Below are positions 17,033 through 28,898 of a DNA stretch of 64,000 nt, piece by piece. How positions within the stretch are numbered: the stretch's first letter is position 1; each line of letters opens with the position of its first letter. The DNA is from Monocercomonoides exilis (taxonomy: Eukaryota; Preaxostyla; Oxymonadida; Polymastigidae): contig LSRY02000007.1 of NCBI GenBank assembly GCA_001643675.2, forward strand, positions 1,504,001-1,568,000, read 5' to 3'. Under the pieces are notes generated by a model. That model ran no database searches. It saw nothing but the letters and a program-made list of their open reading frames with translations, and had not been told where the DNA came from. The position numbers were made by a program, and so were the translations under genes.

Positions 17033-19961
17033 TTAAGAGAAGAGAGAAAGAATTTCCTCACGAGGCGACGAAGACGGAAGAACATCAGAAAGGCGAGATG
17101 GAATCGGAGGAATTGAAGTCTGGGACGATGGAGAGAGAAGAAAAGAAGAAGAAGAAGAGGAGGAGGAAGTAGATGAAGATGACGAAGAAGAGGAAGAGGA
17201 AGAGGAGGAATGAGAAGCATGATGATTATGCGAAGAACGAGACGAGTGAGAAGAGCGGGAAGAGTGTCTGGAATGATGAGAATCTCTCACAGGAGTTTGA
17301 GTAGCAGAGGCAAAAGGAAGAGGCGGAGGAGGGGAAGAAGAAGAAGAAGAAGAAGAAGAATTGTCAAGGGATGTTGACAACACAGCAAAGGAAACAGGAG
17401 CAGGAGTTGAGTCAGAATGGATGCTTGGTGACTTGCTTGGATCATCAGAAAAAGAGAAGGAAGAAGAGGAAGAGGAAGAAGAAGATGATGATAGTGCAAA
17501 TGGAGCAGGGTTCAGCGAAAGAGAGGTGGCAGAAGCGACAGAAGGAGAATGAGAAGGAGACATCGAAAGAGAAGGAGAAGGCGACGGAGAAGGAGAATTA
17601 CTGCCAAAAGGGAAGGAATACACCGAGGAGGCGCGCGTGTGGACGAAGCCAGCGTCTATCAAAGGCGAATCCTCGTCGGAAGAGCTGTGTTCTGAGTGGT
17701 CTGAATGCTCTGAACTCGATCTGTGCTTCTTGCTCTTCTTCTTTCTGTCTTTGTCTTTGTCTTTCTCTCTATCTTTATCTCTTTCTCGATCTCTCTCTTT
17801 CTCTTTCTTTCTCTGCCTCTCTTTTTCCTTTTCTCTCTCTCTTCGTCTTCTACTTCGCTCTTCCAGCAGCTGTTCGTCAGGAGCTTGCGGATTGACAGAC
17901 AAAACAGCTCCGCTTTCTCTCTCTTTCTTTCGATCTCTGTCTCTGTCTCTGTCTCTTTCTTTGTCTTTATCCTTCTCCTTTTCTTTTTCTCTTTCTCTTT
18001 CTCTCTTCTCGCTTTCCGCTGTTTTATCCCTGTCCTGTTCTCTTGACGCCTTTCTCACCTTCACATCGTCTTTCCCTCTTTTTGTGCTTCCCTTTGCGCC
18101 TCTTCTGCTTCCTTCATCAGTCAACGAATCATCTCCTGTCTCATCCTCACTCACATGGCGTATGCCATCTTCATAGTCATCCACATCATCATCATCGTCA
18201 TCGTCATCACTACCTCCAGATTCATAAGCTCTATTTCTTATACTTCCTTTCCTTCCCCCATTGCCCTCTGTATCAAACCTCACTTTTCTCACTCTATCCT
18301 TGTCTCTCTCCGAATCTCCTATATTCAAGCTGTTCCGGGAGCTGTGGTGGCTTCTTCCTCCTCCTCCTCTGCTGCCTTCCTCTTTCCCTCTCTTCTGCAT
18401 CGGATGCGGTATTGCAGTCACAGCAGGAGACGACGTGGAAGAAGGAGGCGCCGAAAACAGCTCATCCACAAACGACGCTATTAGCTCAGGCGAAGGAGAG
18501 GGTGATGCAAGCGGAGTAGCAACAGATGATAATGAAGAAGAAGAAGTCGATGAAGATGATGAAAACGATGAGGTGGATGTTGACTGCAATAATCTAGGAG
18601 ATGGCTGAGGAGATGAAGCAGGCGAAGAATGGGGAGACTGATGGGAGGAGGTTACAACAGGCGTGTGGGAAGAGCGCACAGGTGTCTGTGTGGAGGAATA
18701 AACAATCAGCCCTGATGAACTCCCAGGGAATGCAGAAGCAGATGATGATGATGATAAGCCCTCTGAATGTGCATCTGGTGTGCTTGAGATGAGAGAGGCA
18801 GACGAGGAAGGCGTCAAAAGTGCTCGTGAACCAGACTTTGGTGTCGTTGAGGCTGGCGGCGATGGTGAAGACCTGGCGCACGGGAAATCTGCATCAAAGC
18901 TGATGAGAGGAGGAGATTCGGATCTCCGTGACTTTTCGCTTTTTCTCCGCTTCTTGTCTTCTTTCTCTTCTTTCTCACGCCTGTCTTTGTCTTTGTCTTC
19001 TCTTGATCGCTTCTCTTCTCGTTCGCGCTGTCTTCGGGCTTCCCGTTCCTTCTCCTTTCGCCTTCTCCGTTCTCTCCATTGCTCTTCTTCGTCTGTTTCG
19101 CTCGAAGACACACTGGCATCTCTTTTCTGTTTGGGCTTTTCCCTTTCAGAGCTTGTTTTGCTTGTCGAACTGTCTGAACTGTCATCTTTTCTATCTCTAT
19201 CTTTTTTCGAATCTTCCTTTCTTTTTTTGCGTTCTAATTCTTTTTCTTCGCATTTCAGTGGTAAACGTTCAAGAGGAGGATCAGTAGATATCAAAGGTTT
19301 CAAATAAGGCATAACAGGCAAAAGTGGCAATAAAGAATCATAACATTTAGGAAAAGGAATGTCTCTTCTGACCCAAACACGATCCACGTATTTATGACGA
19401 ATAAATTCCGTAAGTTTTCTTTAATAATTTCAAAAAATAATTATTATTATTAAAATTAAATCAATTATAAAATGTCAAATAAACCCTGTTTCTTTTGGGC
19501 GTACAAAAGGACGAGGAAGAGTTGCTTCCCAGATAGAGTTAGCTCTGTCATTTCCCATGTTCAACATGAACTTTGAAATAAAGAATTAATATAAATTTTT
19601 TTCAAAAAATAAATATAAGGATTGCTCAAAATCAAACATCGACTTGCTCTTGACTCCATTGATCCATTTTTGATGATTTAACTTTAGAGTACATTGTTCC
19701 TAATCCTCTATGAATCCCTGAGCAGTTGATGCATATAAAAATTCCCAAGTTTGTTGATGTCCACTCGGCACCTGATCCAAATAAAATACGGATAAATTAT
19801 TGCACATTCAAATGAAAAAAGTCTTTTATGGGGAAAGCAAAAATAACAAAGAATTAACCTCTGGATAGGCAATCAGCACAAAATTGATTTGGAGGTCTTT
19901 GCCTTTCTTCTTGAAGAATGGCGATAAGTTGTTCATTTGTCTTCCTTTTTGGTTTACTCAT
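17033..19961 (-). CDS. ArfGAP-domain protein with long charged and serine-rich tail
   Basis: GTPase-activating protein for Arf-family G proteins, acting at membranes in vesicle traffic. Exons: 19961-19859, 19771-19638, 19570-19485, 19418-17033; 902 aa in one frame. The ArfGAP zinc finger is complete: C28-x2-C31-x16-C48-x2-C51 followed by HR56, the arginine finger (FCADC, GIFICINCSGIHR). Next come family-typical MDQWSQEQVDFMLNMGN and ANSIWEA. After about residue 130 the protein is disordered: repeated KEKERDRDRDRD-type tracts, acidic DDDDDD runs and long Ser/Pro runs. The catalytic domain is close to SMAP or ARFGAP1 types, but I see no BAR, PH or ankyrin domain. The tail could bind RNA or other charged partners. 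It is the last gene of a minus-strand tandem cluster. Confidence 0.92.
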
Positions 19962-20115
19962 AGTTTATTTATTTAAGATAAAGACTTTGAAATTTTAATG
20001 AAATCGTCGTTGGAGTTAGATCTTAACGAAAAAGATAGAATAATGGGGTATATCCAATTAAAGATTTTGTTTGATAAATAAATGTGATATGGAAAAAACA
20101 AAGTATTGTAATTTT

Positions 20116-22336
20116 CTATTTATCCTTTTGTTGTTTTCCCTTTTGTTTGTTTTGTTTCTTTTTATCTTTTTGAGATTTGTTTTTTTGTTGCTTTTTCTTA
20201 TTACTTTCATTGGAAACAGCTGAATGTGAAGATGACTGCGCAGATGCCGTAGCTTGCTTTTCTTTCTGCTTGTTCTTAGAATTTGGAAGCGAAGGGAAAT
20301 CCGTCAAAGGAACCGACCCTGGATGAATCAGATGAGCAGCATGCGGCTGCTGCAGGGAAATGGCAGAGTGTGCAGGGTGAGGAGAAGTAGAAGAAGAGAG
20401 TGAATGAGAAGACAAAGGTGATATCTGCTGTTGTGGTGAATTAACCGAACGCGAATGAAGCAGCTGCGCAGGCTCCTTCAGCGGCGCCCCCGACAGAATG
20501 GGGGCAGTCTGCGCCGTCTGGAAGAGCTCGCCGGAAGACTCAAAGAAAGCCATCTGCGGCGTCGGAAGCATCGCTGCCTGTGTGTTTGTCTTTGCAAGAG
20601 CAGCAAGGGCAGGCCCAGTGGGATGAGAAAGATACGCCTGCGAGCCCAGCGGCTGCAGCGGAGGCTGGTGGGCATACGGCACAGCGGCTGGCAGAAGGCC
20701 CTGGGACTCGGGCGAAGGAAGAAGCGCTGCAGATGATGAAAGACTACCACCTCCACCACCACCAATAGCAGCAGCAGCAGCAGATGAAGAAGACGAGTAA
20801 GTTGCCTTTGCCTTGCCGCTCTGGACAGCACTTTGGTTTTGGGCTTGATGCAGTTGAAATGAAGGAAGAAGCGGCGCGGAGCTGTTTGGAGGGGCAGCTG
20901 TGTTTGACAGGCGCGAGGCGAATGGAGCGGGTGTCGGGAGCAGAGGAGAGGCTCCCGGTGAAGGAGGGATCGACAGGACGACAGGCTTTGCAGGCATCGG
21001 GCAGGCAGCAGAGAGGTTTCCGCCTGTAGGGGAGACGTGCTCAGGCTGCTGCGAGATGAGCACAGGGGCGCGTGCAAAGGAAGAAGGAGATGGCTGGTTA
21101 TCGGCATGATTTGGGGCAGAGGATGTGCCGGAATGTGGGGAAAGAGGCGCCGATGGCTCAGAGTTTGTGTAGGATGGTGACTGTGTTTGCGGCTGAAGTA
21201 ACGAAGATACTGAAGGTGTATGAGTGGATGAAGAAGTTGATGAATCTTGTGGTGTAAAGGATTTAGTGGAGATTTCAGTAACGGATTCAATTCCTTCTGC
21301 GCATTCAGATGAGACGCCTGTTTGAATGTGCTCTGGAGAAATTGCATCAGAATGAGGAGAACATTTTTCATTTGCGCTTGTTTGTGAATTGATAAAGTTG
21401 CTGCTTTGCATTTCTTGATTTTTGAGTAATTCAGAATCTTTTGGCATTTCTTCACCGCAAACTTCTTTTGAGAGATCTTGCTCTATCTTTTTTGTATCTT
21501 TCTTATTCCGCTTGTAAAATGGAACAGGTGTAGCTTTCGGCTTAGAACCCGGATGAGAAGCTTCAAAAATCAAATAGCTTGTAGATTTTTCAGGGAGTTT
21601 TTTGATTTGTGAATTTGAAGAACTTTCTTTTTTCTCCTTTTTTGAATGAGAGCCATGAGATCGATGTGGAATATTTGCAATATTCATTTTTGGAACGAAT
21701 ATTCTATCAACAAGTTTCAGTGTTGTGGAAGAGACCTCATTTGATGTTTCTTCTTTCTTCTCAATCGTTTCAACATCTTTTTCTTTCTTCTCTTCAATCG
21801 ATTGCTGTTTTGTTTCTGAAGATTTAACCGGTAAGTCTTTATTTGAATTTTCTTTAGTTTTATTCGAATCTGTTTGGCGATTTCGCTCATTTAATGAATG
21901 GGATGGTTTTGTTTCTTCTGATGATTTCTGAGGCACAGAATCGGTGACTTTTGCGGATTTTGCTTCTTTATGCTTTGATTTCGATTTTGAATTAGAAATC
22001 TTTACATTGAGTTTCGGTACGAATACAGATGAATTTATGTTTAATTGTTGAGAGCTTGTTTTTGAAGACTCACTGTGAGTTGACGATTTTGAAGAGGATG
22101 ACGATTCATGATGATGCTTCTTTGGTGCCTGTATTCCTTGTTGCGCATCAAACCATTCTTGTGCATTTTTAGGCGGTCTGGATGGCTGTTGCTGTTGATA
22201 TAACCCTGCCATTGATGAACTAAAAATATCGAAAGGATGCAAAATAAATTTTTTATAATAGCTTGTCAAACGTTGGTGGCATTAACATCTCTTCGAATGC
22301 CCCGAATGGAAACAGAACTGGCGGGTAAAACGCCAT
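20116..22336 (-). CDS. Disordered protein with a PAM2-like poly(A)-binding-protein motif
   Basis: Exons 22336-22272 and 22219-20116 join to 722 aa (start MAFYPPVLFPFG). The intron has a GTTTGACA donor and TTTTTAG acceptor. I recognise no folded domain. Residues 81-90 read LNINSSVFVP, a good match to the PAM2 consensus (LNxxAxxFxP) that binds the MLLE domain of poly(A)-binding protein. A second, weaker FVPKM lies at 196-200. The rest is Ser/Lys/Pro/Gln-rich, with a poly-Gly and poly-Ala patch near residue 500 and a Lys/Gln-rich C-terminus. By analogy with ataxin-2, eRF3 or PAIP proteins it may act in translation or mRNA decay, but that rests on one short motif. Confidence 0.75.
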
Positions 22337-22619
22337 CAAACCCCCGTAAACAAATGTAATTCAATTTGCTATTAGAAATAACGGTTCAAAGGATCATGGT
22401 TATCTTTCTTATCAAATAATCATTTTTCCCATTTGATTATTATTACAACTTACTGAACAAAAATGAATGAATGCCCATGAAATTAATTGCTTTTATCAGA
22501 ATCTTTTTTATCGATTCTTACAAATATTAAAATTTACAGTTTCTTTGGTAATTAATGATATTAAAACATAACTTGAAAAATAAAAACTTAGAAATGGATT
22601 ATGAAATGAATTGAGAAGA

Positions 22620-23945
22620 TTAAATGGATTCCATGATTTCTTCTTCCATTTCCTCATCTTCACCTTCTTCCTCTTCTTCCTCTTCGTCTTCTTCATCCTC
22701 TTCAAATGATCCCCAATGTTTTCTAAGTTCCTGCTTTTCTTCCTCTTCCTCTTCGATATCATAAGGATTTCCATAAATAGGATGGCCGTCCTAAGATTCA
22801 AAATTTCATAATGATAATTGTCAAAATATGAATTAATTATTTAAAATATGCGTTTATTACCCTCACAAGAAAATACAAACGTAAAAATAAACTTTTGAAA
22901 AAAGAATATCTTTTCAGGCTGACAATGATGGACAACTTTTTCCACACAACAAACATATTATCATCCTCTTTTAATTTATCAGTCTCACTCATGTTTAATG
23001 TCATATAGACACACACCTCATCAGTTGGAGGAGTACCCCATCCACCTGGTTGCATTCCGTACTGAGCACCAAGCCTGGCAGGGATCGGAGCATTCACCCC
23101 AGGCACTTTCAAATTGGGATAGGACGGAGGTGGGCCATAACGCTGCATATTATAGAGCCACGGTGGGGGCATTCCTGGTCCCATTCCAAGCGCTTGTTTA
23201 AGTTCTGCTGACATCACTCCTGGCTTGTATTTTGACGCATTGATCTGATTTTCTTTTCCTTCATAATAAATATCTCCGTGAATTGTAAGATGTTCTGGCT
23301 TTGTTTGATACACAAAAAATGCATCATGGAGCATCTTCCAGTCCATTGAAACCTTTCCCATTTTTGGTCTAACTTTCTCACGCTGCTTTTGCTTTCGAGA
23401 TTTTTTTGCTTCTGCTTCAGCAAGTGCATCTCTCATCTTACTAACTCCAGTTGCCTCAATATAGTCAGGCAAGCGATATAAAGATTTTTCTATTCCAACT
23501 TTATTTGCTAGATACTTTCGCTTTTGTATCCAATGGCGCGGAACAGGAACAGTATTCCGATATGATTTAAGATGAACGAGAAGCAACGCTTCATTTGAAT
23601 TAGCATCATGAAGTTCAACAACCTCTGGATGCTTAACTTGTTGTTTTAATTGAGCAATAGTCATTCTATTTAAAAGTTTTCGTTTTTTCTTTGAAAGAAC
23701 AGTCCGTTCCAACTCTTCTTCCTCTTCAGTTTTAACTTCTCCAAAATCTTTTTCTGCATCGTTTTGCTCTTCGGAAATAGTCTCCATCTCGCTTTTTGGT
23801 CTTATTGCATTGAATTTTGAAAAGATCTCTGCAAATTCTGGATCAACTGATATTTCGTTTTGTTTATCATCAATATCCCTGCGTAAAAAATACATACAAA
23901 AAATTTATTTATTAAATAAGAAACTTTAATGTCAAATTCAAACAT
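22620..23945 (-). CDS. SF3B2: Splicing factor 3B subunit 2 (SAP145), short form
   Basis: Core U2 snRNP/SF3b protein that helps bind the branch-point region. Exons: 23945-23944, 23878-23017, 22790-22620; 344 aa. The family core (DUF382 plus PSP) is clear: VPRHWIQKRKYL, REKVRPKMGKV, KLHDAFFVYQTKP, LTIHGDIYYEGKE, PPPWLYNMQRYGPPPSYPNL and PGGWGTPP. The tail is acidic and ends MESI. The proposed start codon is split by an intron: AT at 23945-23944, a GTTTGAAT donor, and G at 23878 after ACGCAG. The product then begins MDIDDKQNEIS. The alternative is an ATG at 23895 reading through the acceptor. The protein is much shorter than the roughly 900-aa human one and lacks its N-terminal region. Confidence 0.93.
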
Positions 23946-24225
23946 AGTTCGAAGATAAACAAAAACAAATTAAAAAGTAAGTAATGAAGGGTTTTTGATC
24001 GAATAATTTCTTTTTTTACCTATCTTTTCATATATCAAATAAAAATGCATAAACAAATGAACTTAAAGCAATTGATAAAATGCATTTGTTCTTTGATTAA
24101 TGTTTAACATAAATAAAATCATATCACATGAAAAAAAAAGTTTTAAGAAAGGCGAATCATTTTAAAATTTCAAATTTGCTCACAAAATCTTTTAACTTCA
24201 ATTTCAGTTAATTCAAGCCTTGTTT

Positions 24226-27200
24226 TCACCTTTTCCCCTGACCGAGTGGAAGTTGTGAAGGAGCAGCTTTAAAGAGAATGTTTTCTAAAAGTTTCTCTCT
24301 TTTGGCATTTCTGTCTCTATTTGCTTGAAAAAGTGAGCTTTTTGAAGATTGCGATGGGGCCCTCTTCAATTTGCCTTGCTCTTTTTGCTGTTTCATCGTC
24401 CTTTGCATTTTCAATTCATCTAATTTGGCCTTCCTAATCTTTCTTTCCTCTTCTTCTTTCGACTTCTTCTCCTTCATTCTGAGTGTCTCTATCTTCTTTG
24501 ATAGCCTTTCGCTCTTCTCTTTCAAAAGCAGCTGTTTCATCTGCAGCCACCGAAACTGCGCAACACCCGCAGCAAACGCGCGCCGGCAGTCGAACGGGCA
24601 GAACGGGCAGAGGAACGAGAGAAGGGGAGTTGTTTGAATGCAATACTCGGCTAAAAGGATGAGAGAGCCAGGAATAATCGACTCAGAGCCAGAAGAAGGC
24701 GGACAGGCAGGGCGAGAAGAGAACGATGTGATTGAACGGGAAGAGGAAGCTGGCTGTTTTGTGGTTGTTTGGAAGGGCTTGACAGAAGAGCGAAGCTGAG
24801 AATACGAAGTTGAGCTGAGCGGTCTTTTTGAAATGGAGGTTGTTAATCCAAGAGGAGGTGGAATGAAAGAACGTGATAACAAATTCGACGATGGAAAAGA
24901 AGAAGAAAACGAAGAAGAAGAAGAAGAAGAAAATGATGATGAAGAAGATGTTACAGAATAATTTGGCATCTCGTTCTGCTTCACGCAGTTGTTTAAGAAA
25001 CCATCGCGCTGCTGACGAGGAAGAGAGAAGAGCTCAGACAATGAAATGACCGGATATCCTTCATTGGGGAAAGAAGAGGCAGAGCTGTGAAGTGAATCAG
25101 TCAGTCCTCCAGGGGGAGTTTGAGTGAATGTGACATATGAATGAGAAGAAGAAGGAGAGGATGAAGGAGTTGTTAGTGACGATAACGATGATGGCTGTGA
25201 AACAGAAGAGGAAGAGGAAGAGGAGGAAGAAGAAGAGGAAGAAGGTGCTTGTGATGATGTTGGTGGCTGAAGAAGCTGGCGAAGTGGGGTTGCCCCGTCT
25301 GAAGTGAGAGACGGAGGAAGATGCGCCAAAATGAAGTCGCTTCTCTGCATCTCGTCGTCCGACTCAGCAAATTCGTCTTTCTCATCAGCAGAAACAGAAG
25401 TTCCCTTTGTTTGCTGCGTCGTCCTCAGCTGCTGCTGTTGTTGTTGTTGTGGTGTGCTTGTTCTCTGAAACTGCCTCCGCTCTGCTTCTCTCTGCCTCCT
25501 CATCCTTCTCGCCAGCTGCTCCTCTTTCTCTTTCTCTTTGGCCTTTTCTGTCGCACATGCAACACAGAAGGGCGAATGGGTAACGGAAACCTGAGAAAGG
25601 CGAAGTGAGGTTAAAAGAGGAGAAGAGTGAGATGGCTGCTGAAGCTGCTGAGTGTTTGACGAGCGAAGTGGAGAAGAGAAGAAGGAAGAAGAGAACAGCA
25701 TGGGCGAGGCAGTCAGGTTCGACGGAGAAGAAGGAGAAGAAGGAGAAGAAGGCGGTGAAATGGAGAAGGAAAGAGAAGAGGAGACAGATGAATACACAGA
25801 TGGCCTGACTGTTTGGCGGGTGTTGATTGGAGAGTCGAAGCACACAGACGGAAGAGCAGGTGGTGTTGGAGAGATGAAAGGGTCAGAAGGCGGCTGGTGA
25901 ATGTGGAAAGGAGAAGGAAATGGCTCATAACTCAGCTGGGAGTATGTTTTGCCACTGAAAGATTGCCCAAAGTCGCTGTGCTTATAGCGAGGCGAGCCTA
26001 TGGAATGAGGTGGCTGTGGAAGTTCTTCAGATTCTGTAAACTGATCTCCGCCCTTTTTGAGATTTTCTTCACTGTTGGACAATTGATGCTCATCTAAAAA
26101 TGACTTTTCTGAAGCATTTTCTGTTTCTGCACCTTTTCTTTCATTGCGCTGCATTTGAGGCGCCTCCAACGAATTTTGAAGTAAATTTTGGTTTTTTGAA
26201 TGATTTTCTTGCGCCATCTGATCAGAAGAAGATTGCTGTCTCTTTTCTGTTTGAGCAGAATCACCAGCATTCTCCTTATCTCCTTCTGCTTTTGCGCTTT
26301 CTGCTGCATTCTTCTTCTTCGCAATTCCAGTCACCATTTCCCTTGCTGTGTTAACTTTGCTCTCATTGTTTGAGCCTCTGCCAGTTCGCAGAGTTTCAAT
26401 GCCTTCCAAAAGAGCCTTCCACTCTTCATCTGGCTCTTCTTCGCTGCTCAATTCTTCTTCGTCTTCATCTTTTTCTTTCTCCTTTCTTTCTCCTTCACTT
26501 CCTTCCTTATTTTTCTGTTGAGAAAAGCTTTGTTCGTTTTGAGCTTCGCATTTTTCCAATTTATCTTCAATTTTTCCTCCTTGTGCCTCTTTTTCTGGTA
26601 TATCCACAATTTTTTCATGTGGAATTGCTTTCAAATGAAGTGGTGATACACTTGCTGGTAAAGGTGAATGGTGAACTTCATGTTGAACATTAACTGTAGA
26701 ATTTGGCTGTTCTGTTTGTTTTTTCAATGAAAATGAATCATCTTCGCCTTCAAATTCTTCATCTGCAAAACTGCTAACGTCGCTCCAGTCCATATAATCC
26801 TCGTCGTCTTCTTCTTCCTTTTCTTCTTTATCGTTGATATCATCTTTTGAGAATTTCTGATCATTTTCACAATTTTTATCCAAAGTTGACCTTCTTTGAA
26901 AGCCACCTTTTCTATCAAACCCATTCGCATTTTGTTCTCCCTTGCTTTTTCCTGTCCCGTCTTCATTCCCTTCCACCAACTTCCTCCTCTTCTTCTCAAC
27001 TTCCCTCATCTCACACAATTTTTCTTCTTTGCCCTGGCACAGCACCTCCTCTTCTGCCACAAACTGAGCTATGCTTGGAAGGATCTGCTGCAGCACCGCC
27101 AGCGTCGAAAGCGCAGACAGCGCCAGACTGTCTGTCGCATCCAGCCGGGGAGACGGCGGAGTGTGTGGAGGAGAGCCGATCGAGTACGAGCCATCGGCAA

Positions 27201-28780
27201 GTGAAGGCATTTCGAGAGAATGCGGAGAAAGCGTTTCTGTGAGTGTGTCAGCGAATGCAGTGTTTGAGATGTCATTGTCGTTTATTTGGTTGATTGAAGG
27301 GTCAGATGCAATGGGCGTTGAAGAGGAACGATTTGAAGGCATCTTTTGAGGTTGATTGCTTGAAGAAGACTCATTTTCCATTCCAAGTGCTGTTATTTGA
27401 GCTATTCCACTCATCGTTTTGTCCGATTGCTCCAGAGAAGGAGTAACAGAACGGAGTCGTGCAAGTTCGGTGGATGAGAATTCTGTGACAGCATTCGCCC
27501 AATCATTGCTCTGACCTTCTCTGTTTCTGCTGCTGCTTCTGTTTGTCTCATTCATTTTTGCTGATCGCAGCTGTTGTTGCTCTTTTCTCGTCATACCACG
27601 TTGAGTGCTCCTATTTCTTGATGCTGATCCATAAAGCAGAGACGGAGTATTTCCTGTTGGTGGTGTTGGATTCCGTCGATCTGCGTATGATTCTCTCATT
27701 TTGGTTTTCTGATTTTTATTTTCTTGAATCGCTTTCTTCGCATCTGGAGAAATGCCGCGAATGAAACGTTCTTTAGCCTCCGCATTCCATTGGCGGATTT
27801 TCTCATTCTTTTGAGCAATGAGCGATTCAGTGCTTTTGTAGTACAAAGGCACAGAGCTCCGTTCGAATAAAGTTTCACTTGTGATTTTTAGTGATGGTGA
27901 TTTGGATCTCAAAGTTGACGAGCGTATAGTTCGATAATCAGGAGGCTTTTTCGTATCTTTATTTGCTGGAGAATAAGGATTTTTTATGAGAGTTTTAAGT
28001 TGATGTATTATTCCCATCCAAGTTTTCATTGGATAGTTATTCAATTCTATTAGAGATGGAGTGAAAGTTCTGATCATGACAAAAACTTTGTAAGCTTTAT
28101 CCCATAAGTCTCTCGTTATTTCTATAGCTTTAAAACTCGATAAGTTTGATAATCTTTCTTCAATAGATTGCAAAGGCGAAAAAAAGGGGCAACCATCAAA
28201 TGATACAGAAGAAAGTTTTACATTAAATGAAAGCGAGCGTATTGTTGATTCCAACGAAATAGGATTCCACTAAAGTGCAAAAGAGTTACAGTTAATAAGT
28301 TGAATAAATCACTTTTAAAAATAATACATCCAAACCGAAGCGTCCAACGTTTCAAGCAAAGATAACGGAGCAAGAGGTTCTAATGCAGAAATTTTATTTT
28401 TCGCACATAAAAGCGCTTGTAGTCTTGTGCATGCAGATAAAGGTTTCAGAGACTTTCAAAAAGATAAACGCGTTAATTGGAAAAATAAATGTCAAGCAAA
28501 CAGAAATATAATTCTCAGAAATATCCAAAATTTCAAGTCCAGGGCATTGTGAACCAATCGCAGATACATCATTCAATTCACAGCAATTAACATTTAATAC
28601 CGATAAGTTTTCTGGGAGCCATCCAAGAGAAACTACAAATAAAAAAGAGTAAAATACAAAAATCAATAAGCAAGACACACCTAAAGTTTGTTGAGACAGC
28701 GATACATTTAATAATTGTGTTTCTTGATCTTTTTGTCTTGTTGGGCATTTTTCTGTCTCGTTAATACCCTGAGAAAACAT
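24226..28780 (-). CDS. Leucine-rich-repeat protein with very long disordered and coiled-coil tail
   Basis: Exons: 28780-28681, 28632-28502, 28452-28336, 28269-24226; 1463 aa in one frame. The N-terminus has about five LRR units (LSVLNVNCCELNDVSAIG, LEILDISENYISSLKPL, LQALLCAKNKISALEPL, LLETLDASWNPISL). These are of the SDS22-like kind found in ciliary and cytoskeletal proteins. A helical cap reaches about residue 200. The next roughly 1150 residues are Ser/Glu/Pro/Gln-rich and low in complexity. Near the C-terminus a Cys-containing patch (FLCPFCPFDCRR) is followed by a Lys/Glu-rich coiled coil. I cannot name an orthologue; a cytoskeletal or basal-body scaffold is only a guess from the LRR type. 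Confidence 0.85.
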
Positions 28781-28898
28781 TTGAAAAAACTACCCTTATT
28801 TAATTTTTTCAATATCAACCCAACATATTCCTTAAAGAGAGATATTTTATTTTTTGCACCGTTTTCGAAAACATAGGTTGAATTTCAATAAATACTAT
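28781..28898. promoter_or_regulatory. Probable bidirectional promoter
   Basis: Only 118 bases separate the start codons of two divergent genes, the LRR protein to the left and the membrane protein to the right. Both promoters must therefore overlap here or lie within 5' UTRs. The DNA is AT-rich; I see no defined motif that I would name. Confidence 0.4.

Noticed and set aside
20478-21455. A 325-codon minus-strand frame within the PAM2-motif gene
   Set aside because: It is a different frame of the same low-complexity exon, Leu/Arg/His-rich with no start context. The chosen frame joins through a good intron to a sensible start.
28854-28898. Longer start of the membrane protein at 28854
   Set aside because: The codon there is TTG; the ATG at 28899 is the first standard start in frame.
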